Shown here piece after piece: positions 34,040-42,708 of a stretch of 64,000 nucleotides of DNA (position 1 is the stretch's first letter; every line of letters begins with the position of its first letter). A program made the position numbers and the translations under genes. The notes under the pieces were generated by a model. It saw nothing but the letters and a program-made list of their open reading frames with translations. It had not been told where the DNA came from and did no database searches. The DNA comes from Massilia eurypsychrophila (lineage in GTDB: Bacteria; Pseudomonadota; Gammaproteobacteria; Burkholderiales; Burkholderiaceae_D): positions 1 to 64,000 of the forward strand of contig NZ_PDOC01000009.1 in assembly GCF_002760655.1 (NCBI RefSeq), given 5' to 3'.

Positions 34040-35400
34040 AGGCGTTCTTCGGCTCGATGACCGGCCGCGTGTTCCTGACGCTGCTGCTGGGGATCGTGCT
34101 GTCGGCCGCGCTGACCCAATGGCTGGCCGACGCCGAGCGCCAGCGCGTCATCGAAGAGTACCGCGACATGCACGCGCTCGAGCGCGCCGAGCAACTGATC
34201 ATGGCCGCCGAAGTGGTGCCGGCGTCGGCGCGGCTGGCGTACCTGGCGGTGGCCAACCGGCCCGGCATCCTGCTCGAGGAAGTCACCGGCGCACTGGCGC
34301 ACTCGAACGCGCACTCCGTGTTTGCCGCCGCGCTGGCGCAGCGCCTCGGCCGCGCCTACCAGCTCGCATCGATCTCGGCGCGCCCGGCCGCGTGCGACGT
34401 GCCGCGCACCCAGTCGACCATGTTCGGCGAAACCAAGGCGCCGTGGCGCGGCGTCTGCGAGAGCATCGACGTGCGGCTGCGCGACGGCGAGCAGCTGCGC
34501 CTGTCGGTGCTGCCGCCGCGGCCGTCGCCGTTCGCCGGCAAGACCGACTACCGCACCATCATCGCGCTGTTCTTGGTCAGTATCGCCTTCCTCGCCTACC
34601 TGGTCGCGCGCATGACGACCCGTCCGCTCAAGCAGCTGGCGCAGGCGGCCAAGGACCTCGGCAACGACATCAACCACCCGCCTTTGAAACTGGCCGGCGC
34701 CAGCGAGATCCGCCAGGCCAGCGCCGCCTTCAACGCCATGCAGGCGCGCATCCGCCAGTACATCTTCCAGCGCACCCAGATGCTGGCGGCGATCACCCAC
34801 GACTTGCAAACGCCGCTGACGCGCCTGCGCCTGCGCCTTGAAAAAGTGTCCGACCCGGAGCTGCAGGAGCGCCTGGTCGGCGACCTGTCGGCGATGCAGG
34901 CGATGGTCAAGGAAGGACTCGACCTGGCGCGCAGCGTCGACACCACCGAGGCGATGCAGCCGCTCGACTTCGATTCGCTGCTCGACAGCGTCTGTTCCGA
35001 CGCCAGCGATGCCGGCCAGCACGTCGTGCTCAACGGGCGCGCCGCGATGGCGCTGCTGGGGCGACCGATGGGCTTGCGCCGCTGCCTGGTCAACCTGATC
35101 GACAACGCCGTCAAGTACGGCCAGGAAGCGGTCGTCACGGTCGAGCGCATGGCCGGCGCGGCGCGCATCCACATCCGCGACGCCGGCCCCGGCATCGCCA
35201 GCGCCGAGCAGGCCCGCGTGTTCGAGCCGTTCTACCGGGTCGAAAGTTCGCGCTCGCGCGAGTCGGGCGGCACCGGCCTGGGCCTGACCATCGCCCGCAA
35301 TATTGCCGAGCAGCACGGCGGCACGCTGGCGCTGGCCAACCATCCCGACGGCGGCCTCCTGGTGACCCTGGTGCTGCCGGAGTATTACGCCGCAAAATGA
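34036..35400 (+). CDS. Sensor histidine kinase
   Basis: The 454-residue kinase has an N-terminal helix (about 9-28), a periplasmic region of about 145 residues, a second helix (about 175-195), HAMP, H255 in AAITHDLQTPLTRLRLRLE, an N box LVNLIDNAVKYG and GGTGLGLTIARNIAEQHGG. The H box HDLQTPLTRLR resembles EnvZ/RstB-type kinases. It is presumed to sense envelope stress or a toxic compound and to phosphorylate the preceding regulator. It ends 72 bases before the RND adaptor gene. Confidence 0.93.
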   Translation: MKAFFGSMTGRVFLTLLLGIVLSAALTQWLADAERQRVIEEYRDMHALERAEQLIMAAEVVPASARLAYLAVANRPGILLEEVTGALAHSNAHSVFAAALAQRLGRAYQLASISARPAACDVPRTQSTMFGETKAPWRGVCESIDVRLRDGEQLRLSVLPPRPSPFAGKTDYRTIIALFLVSIAFLAYLVARMTTRPLKQLAQAAKDLGNDINHPPLKLAGASEIRQASAAFNAMQARIRQYIFQRTQMLAAITHDLQTPLTRLRLRLEKVSDPELQERLVGDLSAMQAMVKEGLDLARSVDTTEAMQPLDFDSLLDSVCSDASDAGQHVVLNGRAAMALLGRPMGLRRCLVNLIDNAVKYGQEAVVTVERMAGAARIHIRDAGPGIASAEQARVFEPFYRVESSRSRESGGTGLGLTIARNIAEQHGGTLALANHPDGGLLVTLVLPEYYAAK

Positions 35401-35472
35401 ACCATGCGACAATCGCGCTGACCGATTTCAATTAACTGCAACAGCCGCCCGCGCGGGCGGACAGGGAACAGC

Positions 35473-36639
35473 ATGAACAAGAAGAATATTGGTGTCATTG
35501 CCGCCGCCATCGCCATCATCGGCGCCACCGCGTGGTACCTGCAGGGAGCCGGCGAAGCGCCCAGGGGCGCCGCCGGCGCCAAGGGCGCCGCCCAGCCGCC
35601 GACGGTGGTCAGCGTCATCAAGCCGCAGCGCCAGGACGTGCCGGTCGAAGTGCGCTCGAACGGCACCGTCACCCCGGTCAGCAGCGTCGAACTGCATCCG
35701 CAGATCACCAGCACCATCCGCACCGTGCATATCAAGGAAGGCCAGTTCGTCAAGGCGGGCGAGCTGATGTTCTCGCTCGACGACCGCGGCGACCGCGCCA
35801 ACGTCGACAAGGCGCGCGCCCAGATCGCCCGCGACCAGGCCGCGCTGGCCGACGTCGAGCGCCAGTACAAGCGCAGCGAAGAGCTGGTGGCGCAAAAGTT
35901 CCTGGCCCAGAGCGCGCTCGACACCTTGAAGAGCCAGGTCGATTCGGCGCGCGCGCTGCTGGCGGCCAACCAGGCCGCGCTGCGCGCCACCGGCGTGGCG
36001 GCCAGCTACAACACGATCCGCGCGCCGATGAGCGGGCGGGTCGGCGCCATCAACGTGTTCCCCGGCAGCCTGGTGCAGCCGGCCACGTCGCTGACCTCCG
36101 TCACCCAGCTCGATCCGATCAACGTCGCCTTCACCTTGCCCGAGTCGGCGCTCGGCAAGCTGCTGGCGGCGCAAAAGAACGGCGCCGTCAAGGTCGACGC
36201 CATCGCCGGCGAGGCCGGCAAACCGGTCACCGGCACCGTCAGCTTCATCGACAACACGGTCGACCCGGTGGCCGGCACGATCCGCGTCAAGGCCCGCTTC
36301 GACAACCGCGACAGCAGCCTGTGGCCGGGGCAGTACGTCACCACCAGGCTGACCTTGCAGACGCTGGCCGGCGCTGTCGTGATCCCGCAAACGTCCATCA
36401 TCACCAGCACGCGCGGCAGCTTCGTCTACGTCGTCGACGCCGACCAGTCGGCGCGCCAGGTGCCGGTGGCGCGCCTGCACGGCTTCGGCCTGCACGCGGC
36501 CGTATCGGGCCTGGCCGGCGACGAGCAGGTCATTACCGAAGGCAAGCAGAACCTGCGCCCGGGCGGCAAGGTCAAGCTTGCCGAGCCGGCCGCGCCGAAG
36601 GGCGGCCCGACCCGCGTCGCCACCAAGGACCCTTCATGA
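35473..36639 (+). CDS. RND efflux periplasmic adaptor (HlyD/AcrA family)
   Basis: The 388-residue protein has an N-terminal anchor (NIGVIAAAIAIIGATAWYLQ) without a lipobox, a barrel-sandwich hybrid (RVTP... QITSTIRTVHIKEGQFVKAGELMFSLDDRGD), an alpha-helical hairpin (about 115-165), TIRAPMSGRVGAINVFPGSLVQP, and a beta-barrel and membrane-proximal domain. It links an RND pump to an outer-membrane channel. It overlaps the pump gene by four bases. No TolC-type gene is next to it, so the outer-membrane partner is elsewhere. Confidence 0.93.
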   Translation: MNKKNIGVIAAAIAIIGATAWYLQGAGEAPRGAAGAKGAAQPPTVVSVIKPQRQDVPVEVRSNGTVTPVSSVELHPQITSTIRTVHIKEGQFVKAGELMFSLDDRGDRANVDKARAQIARDQAALADVERQYKRSEELVAQKFLAQSALDTLKSQVDSARALLAANQAALRATGVAASYNTIRAPMSGRVGAINVFPGSLVQPATSLTSVTQLDPINVAFTLPESALGKLLAAQKNGAVKVDAIAGEAGKPVTGTVSFIDNTVDPVAGTIRVKARFDNRDSSLWPGQYVTTRLTLQTLAGAVVIPQTSIITSTRGSFVYVVDADQSARQVPVARLHGFGLHAAVSGLAGDEQVITEGKQNLRPGGKVKLAEPAAPKGGPTRVATKDPS

Positions 36640-39600
36640 GCATCTCCGAACTGTCGATCCGGCGCCCCGTGATGGTGGTGCTGCTGTCGATCGCCATCGT
36701 GCTGATCGGCGTGCTGGCCTACCGCAGCATCCCGGTGGCCGCGCTGCCGAGCTATAACACGCCCGTCATCAACGTGCAGGCCAACCTGTCCGGCGCCAGT
36801 CCGGAGACGATGGCGTCGTCGGTCGCGCTGCCGCTGGAAAAGCAGTTCTCCACCATTGCCGGCATCGACCTGATCACCTCGACCAGCACCCAGGGCCAGA
36901 CCTCGCTGACGCTCGAATTCAACCCCAGCATCGACGTCAACGTCGCCGCCATCGACGTCCAGGCGGCGCTGCTCGGCGCCCAGCGCCAGCTGCCGCAGGA
37001 AATGACGGAGCTGCCGTCGTACCGCAAGGTCAACCCGGCCGACGCGCCGGTGCTGTTCATGACGATGACGTCGCCGTCGATGAGTCTGTCGGACCTGAAC
37101 GACTACGCCGAGAACCTGATCGCCCCGAGCCTGTCGACCTTGCCGGGCGTGGCGCAGGTCAGCGTCAACGGCCAGAAACGCTTCGCCGTGCGGGTGCGCG
37201 CCAAGGCCGACCTGATGAACGCGCGTAACCTGTCGATGGACGAACTGGCCATCGCGCTGCGCGCGGCCAATTCGAATTCGCCGCTCGGCATTCTCGACGG
37301 CCCCAGCCAGACCCTGACGATCCAGGGCAATCCGCAGCTGATGAAGGCGTCCGAATTTGCCGAACTGATCGTCGCCAACCGCAACGGCCAGGCGGTGCGC
37401 CTGCGCGACGTCGCCACCGTCGAGGACAGCTTCCAGTCGGTCAAGACGGCCGGCAGCTACAACGGCGAGCGCTCGATCGTGCTGCTGGTGCAGCGCCAGC
37501 CCAACGCCAACACGGTGCAGGTGGTCGACGCGGTGCGCAAACTGCTGCCGCAGTTCCAGTCGCAGGTGCCGGCCTCGATCAAGATCAACCTGGTCAACGA
37601 CCGCTCGGTGTCGATCCGCGAAGCGATCCACGACGTCAACCTGACCCTCGCCGCCACCGTCGCGCTGGTGGTGCTGGTGATCTTCCTGTTCCTGCACCGC
37701 GCCGCGGCCACCTTTATCCCGGCGGTGACGATGCCGATCTCGCTGCTCGGCGCGCTGGCGCTGCTCAACTGGCTCGGCTACAGCCTCGATAACGTCTCGC
37801 TGCTGGGCATCACGCTGGCCGTCGGCCTGGTCGTCGATGACGCCATCGTCGTGCTGGAAAATATCGTGCGCCACATCGAGATGGGCAAAAAACCGATGCA
37901 GGCCGCGCTGGTCGGCTCCAAAGAGATGGGCTTTACGATCGTCTCGATTTCGATTTCGCTGGTGGCCGTGTTCATCCCGATCTTCTTCATGCCCGGCGTG
38001 ATCGGCTTGCTGTTCCACGAATTCGCGGTGGTCGTCGGCCTGTCGATCCTGGTGTCGGCGGTGGTCTCGCTGACCTTGGTGCCGATGCTGGCGAGCCGCC
38101 TGCTGCCGGCCCACGTCGAAAACGGCGAAGGCGAAAAGAGCTTCATCGGCCGCCACTTCGAACGCGGTTTTGCGCGCGTGCGCAACGGCTACGAGCGCTC
38201 GCTCGACGTCGCGCTGGCGCACCGCAACGTGGTGCTGCTGGTGGCGCTGGCCACCTTCGCGCTGACGGTGGTGCTGTACGTGACGATCCCGAAGGGCTTC
38301 TTCCCGGAGGAAGACCTCGGCCAGATCCGCGTCACCACCGAGGCGGCCGAAGACACCTCGTCGGCGGCGCTGCTCGAACTGCAGGAGCGGGTCGCCGCCA
38401 TCATCAAGGCCGATCCGGCGGTGCAGGACGTGACGTCGTTTACGGGCGGGGGCAACAGCGGGCGCATGTTCCTGGTGCTCAAGCCGCGCGCCGACCGCGA
38501 CAAGATGCCGGCGGTGCTGGACCGCATCCGCAAGGCCACCCGCGCCGTGCCCGGCGTCGCCGTGTATCTGAGCCCGATCCAGAACCTGCAGCTCGGCGGG
38601 CGCCCGAGCAAGAGCCGCTACCAGTACACCTTGCAAAGCATCAGCTCCGATTCGCTCGGCGCGTGGGCCAGCAAGTTCCAGGAAGCGATGCGCAACGATC
38701 CGAACTTCCGCGACGTCACCAGCGACTCGCAGAACCGCGGCCTGCAGGCGTCCTTGAAAATCGACCGCGACAAGGCCAACGTGCTCGGCGTGCAGATGGC
38801 CGACGTGCGCACCGCGCTGTACGCCGCGTTCGGCGAGCGCCAGGTCTCGACCATCTACGCGCCGGCCGCCAGCTACAACGTCATCCTCGAGGCCGATGCG
38901 GCCGACCGCCAGTTCGACGATGCGCTGTCGCGCGTGTCGGTGCGCAGCAAGGACGGCCAGCTGGTGCAGCTGGCGTCGTTCGCGCGGGTCGAGCGTACCG
39001 TCGGGCCGATCTCGGTCAACCACCAGGGCCAGCTGCAGGCGATCACGCTGTCGTTCAACCTGGCGCCGGACGTGCCGCTCGGCGTCGCCACCAGCGCGAT
39101 CGACAAGATGGCCAAGGACATGGGCCTGCCGCCGTCGATCATCACCAAGTACGGTGGCGACGCGGCCGTGTTCAAGGATTCGCAATCGAGCCAGCTGATC
39201 CTGATTCTCGCCGCGCTCGGCGTGATCTACGTGCTGCTCGGCGTGCTCTACGAGAGCTACATCCACCCGCTGACCATTCTCGCCGGCCTGCCGTCGGCGG
39301 CCGTCGGCGCGCTGCTGACCTTGCGCATCTTCGGCCTCGACCTGACGATGATCGCCATCATCGGCATCCTGATGCTGATCGGCATCGTCAAGAAGAACGC
39401 CATCATGATGATCGACTTCGCCATCGACGCCCAGCGCAACGGCGGCATGGCGCCGGAGGCGGCGATCCGCGAAGCGTGCATCCTGCGTTTCCGGCCGATC
39501 CTGATGACGACCCTGGCCGCGCTGATGGGCGCCTTGCCGATCGCGCTGGGCATCGGCGCCGGCGCCGAACTGCGCCAGCCGCTCGGCCTGGCCGTCGTCG

Positions 39601-39797
39601 GCGGCCTGCTGTTCTCGCAAGTGATCACGCTGTACATCACGCCGGTGATCTACCTGTTCCTCGACCGCTACAGCGGCAGCGGGCCGATGACCGACAAGCA
39701 GCTCGCCGCCTTCGACGTGGCCGACGAACCGCATGCGGCGCCGGAGAAACTGGTGGCGCGCGAACAGGCGCCGCACCCGGTGCGCCGCGCCGGCTAG
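36636..39797 (+). CDS. RND efflux inner-membrane pump (MdtB/AcrB type)
   Basis: The 1053-residue protein begins SISELSIRRPVMVVLLSIAIVLIG and has the two-fold RND plan with twelve helices. The helix-4 proton-relay motif GLVVDDAIVVLENI is present, as is LIGIVKKNAIMMIDFA in helix 10. Overall motifs resemble MdtB/MdtC/MuxB pumps, which in E. coli are under BaeSR and export bile salts, novobiocin and flavonoids. Substrate here is unknown. It overlaps the adaptor by four bases and is followed by a compound stem-loop. Confidence 0.94.
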   Translation: MSISELSIRRPVMVVLLSIAIVLIGVLAYRSIPVAALPSYNTPVINVQANLSGASPETMASSVALPLEKQFSTIAGIDLITSTSTQGQTSLTLEFNPSIDVNVAAIDVQAALLGAQRQLPQEMTELPSYRKVNPADAPVLFMTMTSPSMSLSDLNDYAENLIAPSLSTLPGVAQVSVNGQKRFAVRVRAKADLMNARNLSMDELAIALRAANSNSPLGILDGPSQTLTIQGNPQLMKASEFAELIVANRNGQAVRLRDVATVEDSFQSVKTAGSYNGERSIVLLVQRQPNANTVQVVDAVRKLLPQFQSQVPASIKINLVNDRSVSIREAIHDVNLTLAATVALVVLVIFLFLHRAAATFIPAVTMPISLLGALALLNWLGYSLDNVSLLGITLAVGLVVDDAIVVLENIVRHIEMGKKPMQAALVGSKEMGFTIVSISISLVAVFIPIFFMPGVIGLLFHEFAVVVGLSILVSAVVSLTLVPMLASRLLPAHVENGEGEKSFIGRHFERGFARVRNGYERSLDVALAHRNVVLLVALATFALTVVLYVTIPKGFFPEEDLGQIRVTTEAAEDTSSAALLELQERVAAIIKADPAVQDVTSFTGGGNSGRMFLVLKPRADRDKMPAVLDRIRKATRAVPGVAVYLSPIQNLQLGGRPSKSRYQYTLQSISSDSLGAWASKFQEAMRNDPNFRDVTSDSQNRGLQASLKIDRDKANVLGVQMADVRTALYAAFGERQVSTIYAPAASYNVILEADAADRQFDDALSRVSVRSKDGQLVQLASFARVERTVGPISVNHQGQLQAITLSFNLAPDVPLGVATSAIDKMAKDMGLPPSIITKYGGDAAVFKDSQSSQLILILAALGVIYVLLGVLYESYIHPLTILAGLPSAAVGALLTLRIFGLDLTMIAIIGILMLIGIVKKNAIMMIDFAIDAQRNGGMAPEAAIREACILRFRPILMTTLAALMGALPIALGIGAGAELRQPLGLAVVGGLLFSQVITLYITPVIYLFLDRYSGSGPMTDKQLAAFDVADEPHAAPEKLVAREQAPHPVRRAG

Positions 39798-39828
39798 TTG
39801 CAGTTGCTGATACACACTGTAACAAGCT

Positions 39829-39871
39829 GCACGGCGGTAATCTTGTAAGCTCTACAAGTGAGCCGCCGTGC
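39829..39871 (+). repeat. Compound stem-loop after the RND pump gene
   Basis: GCACGGCGG (39829-39837) pairs with CCGCCGTGC (39863-39871), and inside it CTTGTA (39842-39847) pairs with TACAAG (39853-39858). No T run follows. It may be a terminator variant or an RNA-stability structure. Confidence 0.5.
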
Positions 39872-39944
39872 GCATGCTGCGCAAAACGGTTAGACTGCGG
39901 CTCTGCCGCGTCGCATCGACGCCGTCCCAGGAGTTGTTTTCATT

Positions 39945-40823
39945 TTGCGTGATCATTCCCACTTTTCGCCCGACAATAACGGTATTTGCGACCACTGCGG
40001 CCAGGCTCTGCCTGCCACGGTGAGTCCGTGGGACCGTCGCGGACCGAACCGTACCGCCGTGGTGGCGACGATCCTGCTGCACTTGCTGCTGGTGGCAATC
40101 TACCTGTTGCAGCCGAAGACCGAGAAGCACGCGCCGCCGCCCGCCGGCGGGACGATGGTCTACGTCGCGCCGCTGCCGCCGGGCAAACCGAAACCGAAAC
40201 CGCCGCAGCAGCAGGCGCCGAAAAAAGTGACGAAGTCGACGCCGGTGCAGGTCAAGCGCCTGCCCAACACGATCACCGTGCCGAAAGAAAAGCCGGTCGA
40301 AGTGGTGGTGGAAGAGCCAAAGCCGGTGGTCTCGCCGCCGCCGCAGGAAGTCGACATGCAGGCCTACGTCGAGGCGCGCCGCAAGGCCCGCGGCGCCAAG
40401 GAGCCGGGCGACCAGCCTGCCGAGGAAAGCGAAAATGCGCGCGCCGACCGCATCGCCAAGGCCAACATTGCCGCCGCCAACGGCCGCAGCCGCGGTGACG
40501 ACAAGAACGAAACCGGCGGCGTATTTACTCTCACCAACAAGACGTCGCTCAGCGCCGATCTCAAGTTTCGCGGCTGGAACCCGAATTTCAAGCGCCGCTG
40601 GCTGCAGCAGGTGACGGTGGAAGTGGGCACCGAGCCCGACGTCGAGACGGCCGTCGTCAAGAAGATGATCGAGCTGATCCGCAAGGAAAAGACCGGCGAC
40701 TTCGAGTGGGATTCGCACCGCCTGCAACGGGTGGTGACGATGAGCGCGCGGCCGGCCGACACGGCCGAGCTGCAGGCGTTTCTGTTCAAGGAAATGTTCC
40801 CGGAATACAGGCGCGGGCGCTGA
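39945..40823 (+). CDS. TonB-like proline-rich membrane protein with N-terminal CxxC
   Basis: The 292-residue product has a short cytoplasmic N terminus with NGICDHCGQALP (CxxC, possible half of a zinc ribbon), one helix (about 38-55, AVVATILLHLLLVAIYLL), a Pro/Lys-rich periplasmic stretch (PKPKPPQQQAPKK) and a globular C-terminal domain with WNPNFKRRWLQQVTVEVG. The layout recalls TonB or TolA, but the C-terminal sequence is not a plain TonB domain. The start is TTG 39945 with AGGAG 11 bases upstream; no ATG is available. ExbB/ExbD genes are not adjacent. Function unknown. Confidence 0.6.
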   Translation: MRDHSHFSPDNNGICDHCGQALPATVSPWDRRGPNRTAVVATILLHLLLVAIYLLQPKTEKHAPPPAGGTMVYVAPLPPGKPKPKPPQQQAPKKVTKSTPVQVKRLPNTITVPKEKPVEVVVEEPKPVVSPPPQEVDMQAYVEARRKARGAKEPGDQPAEESENARADRIAKANIAAANGRSRGDDKNETGGVFTLTNKTSLSADLKFRGWNPNFKRRWLQQVTVEVGTEPDVETAVVKKMIELIRKEKTGDFEWDSHRLQRVVTMSARPADTAELQAFLFKEMFPEYRRGR

Positions 40824-41184
40824 GAAACCGGGGCGCGTCGCCAATGCCATTCCTACAGTGGCCTGGCACGTGCGCCTATTTTCTTGCGCCTGAGCGACGA
40901 GCCGGCCGACATTCCCGGCGGCGAGGAGCTTGCCGGCGACGCAGGCTTGGATGACGTGGCCGAGATCCAGCAAAGTGCGCAACGCGAAGGCATGGGCCGA
41001 CATCGCCATCGCGGCCGCGGCCACGACCAGGCGGAGGACGCCACTGCCGACGTCGACAAGCTGGGGAGTCAGCAGCCGGGCGCCGCCAAGACGGGCGACG
41101 GCGGGCCGCGCCGCTAGCGCGGGCCGGCCGCTTCAGTAGTTGGACGTGGCTGGATCGACCGCTCCCTTGCGCCGCGGGACCTAT
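40824..41184. other. Gap with no supported gene
   Basis: Open frames exist on both strands (for example 40884-41117 on the plus strand, an acidic Gly/Asp-rich translation), but none has a good ribosome site, family features or a convincing start. It may be a decayed gene. Confidence 0.45.
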
Positions 41185-41550
41185 CTAAGTCTCATCGCGT
41201 TTTGAATTCTCGATCAACGCGGCAAGATGCGGCTCGATCGGCATACGCTTGAACATGTTGACAGCACTGCTGCCCGTGTTTCCGGATGGTACAAGTCCGA
41301 CTGCAGATCCCATGGCGCCGAGAAAAATGCGCATGGCTTGGCCGCAGGCATCGACAAGCAAGCGGCGCCTCGCGGCGATGCGCAACATCGCCCAATGTGT
41401 ACGGACGTGGGGCCACACATAGCCTTGCCCCACGACATGCGCCCTTTCCAGGCAACCCATGGCAGCGTCGAATAGACCAGCTCGGATAAACGATTCCGCG
41501 TTGACCATTTCAGTCTCAAACCACGCTTGCAATTCATTTTTTATCGCCAT
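41185..41550 (-). CDS. DUF3703 family protein
   Basis: The 121-residue product begins MAIKNELQAWFETEMVNAESFIRAGLFDAAMGCLERAHVVGQ and includes VRTHWAMLRIAARRR, the recognisable DUF3703 core, a short helical family of unknown function that is often found near metal-handling genes. GGGAGAC precedes the ATG. It lies 66 bases after the metallothionein stop on the same strand and is probably co-transcribed with it, with a strong hairpin in between. Confidence 0.8.
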   Translation of the reverse strand: MAIKNELQAWFETEMVNAESFIRAGLFDAAMGCLERAHVVGQGYVWPHVRTHWAMLRIAARRRLLVDACGQAMRIFLGAMGSAVGLVPSGNTGSSAVNMFKRMPIEPHLAALIENSKRDET

Positions 41551-41563
41551 GCTTGTCTCCCTG

Positions 41564-41607
41564 GGATGCCGCCGGCGCCACCCCCGTGTGGTGGGCTGGC
41601 GGCATCC
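41564..41607 (-). repeat. Hairpin between metallothionein and DUF3703 genes
   Basis: GGATGCCGCC (41564-41573) and GGCGGCATCC (41598-41607) form a perfect 10-base stem, with CCACC/GGTGG extending it inside. It lies in the mRNA between the two genes and may attenuate or protect the message. Confidence 0.55.
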
Positions 41608-41616
41608 GCGTCGGCA

Positions 41617-41766
41617 TCAGCTGTTCGCACAGGAGCAAGCAGCTCCGCATTGGCATTGCGGGCCGCAGCTGCACGCTTTTTGTTCGATCTGCTTCTGGCA
41701 GCCGCAGGCGCAGCTAGTGCCGGGGCAGGCCGACGATTTGCAATTGCATTGTGTGGTGGTGTTCAT
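41617..41766 (-). CDS. Small metallothionein
   Basis: A 49-residue protein begins MNTTTQCNCKSSACPG and contains 12 cysteines (positions 7, 9, 14, 19, 21, 23, 32, 34, 38, 40, 44, 46), mostly in CxC pairs such as CACGC, CSCG, CQCG and CSC, with no aromatic residues. This is the make-up of a bacterial metallothionein that binds Zn, Cd or Cu(I) in thiolate clusters. The stop is TGA and the start ATG 41766 follows AGAGAG. Being under 60 codons it escapes many gene finders. It is followed by DUF3703 on the same strand and preceded by a convergent AraC gene region. Confidence 0.85.
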   Translation of the reverse strand: MNTTTQCNCKSSACPGTSCACGCQKQIEQKACSCGPQCQCGAACSCANS

Positions 41767-41838
41767 GGCAACTCTCTTTTCGGTTAAGGTGAGAGGCCAG
41801 TGTAGGGTCGCCCGGCGGCGGCGGCTTGAACGAAACGG

Positions 41839-42636
41839 CTAACCTGAACCCAGGATCGGCTCGATGCCCGCCGCCGGCACGCCGAACATGCGCTTGAAGG
41901 TGCGCGAGAAATGCGCGGAGTCGGCAAACCCGCCGGCGTGAGCAGCGTCGGTCAGGCTCACGCCTGCCGCATACAATGCCACCGCAACCTCGAGGCGCAA
42001 CCAGAGCACATAGGGGCGGAAACGAATGCCGGTTTCTTCCAGAAACAGATGGCGGAAGCGGTCGGGAGAAAGGTGGACGGCGTCGGCCACGTCGGCCATC
42101 ACCACGGTCTGGCCAAGCCGTTCACGCAGCACTTCGACGGCACGCTCGACCCGCTTGTCGAGTGGCCTGGCGGGCGCAGTCTGCATCGAGGTCAGCCGTT
42201 CCGGTATGGCGCGGGCGCGCGCTGCCAATTCGTCGTTGGCGGCGCCTTGGTGAAACGCGGCAGCGAGCTGCGCTACGTCATCGCCGAAGGCGTCCGCCGC
42301 GAGCGGTTCGATGCCGGCCGGGTAGCGTTCGCGCAGCACGCGCCCTTGGCGCCATTCCGGTTCGGCGAAGATCATCGCGACGAGTTCGCCGCTTGCCTCG
42401 AACGCATGTGGTTGATGCGCGGCGATAATTACCGATGCATAAGATGTCCACTCTTCCGCCGGACGCCGGAAGCGGACTGCGCCAGCCGAGAGCGCGATGG
42501 TGATCTGGATGGCGTGATGCGCATGGAAGTCCGTTTCCGCTCCCGCATGGCCAATCCAGATGCTGCCGCCGCGCCACACCACGATCCGTCCAATGCCGGC
42601 AGGCTGGACGCCGCCCGATCTCCATCCGCTAGCCAT
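41839..42636 (-). CDS. AraC-family transcriptional regulator
   Basis: The protein of 265 residues has an N-terminal cupin-like sensing half (HAHHAIQITIALSAGAVRFRRP) and a C-terminal two-HTH AraC domain: VVMADVADAVHLSPDRFRHLFLEETG and GVSLTDAAHAGGFADSAHFSRTFKRMFGVP. ATG 42636, preceded by GGGGGCAAG, is preferred; an ATG at 42660 would add eight residues. The metallothionein and DUF3703 genes follow in the same direction 72 bases on, so the regulator might control or be co-transcribed with them; unproven. Confidence 0.88.
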   Translation of the reverse strand: MASGWRSGGVQPAGIGRIVVWRGGSIWIGHAGAETDFHAHHAIQITIALSAGAVRFRRPAEEWTSYASVIIAAHQPHAFEASGELVAMIFAEPEWRQGRVLRERYPAGIEPLAADAFGDDVAQLAAAFHQGAANDELAARARAIPERLTSMQTAPARPLDKRVERAVEVLRERLGQTVVMADVADAVHLSPDRFRHLFLEETGIRFRPYVLWLRLEVAVALYAAGVSLTDAAHAGGFADSAHFSRTFKRMFGVPAAGIEPILGSG

Positions 42637-42708
42637 GGTCTTGCCCCCGTGAAGCGTCATTGCACAAGTGACGCGTGGCCGTGCTGCCAGGCCGCTGCCT
42701 GCCGCCGT

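Noticed and set aside
36426-39815. 1129-codon minus-strand frame opposite the RND pump
   Set aside because: Shadow of a clear pump gene; the translation is low-complexity, rich in Gln, His, Arg and Asp.
40884-41117. 77-codon acidic open frame after the TonB-like gene
   Set aside because: No ribosome site or family; could be decayed sequence, not supported as a gene.
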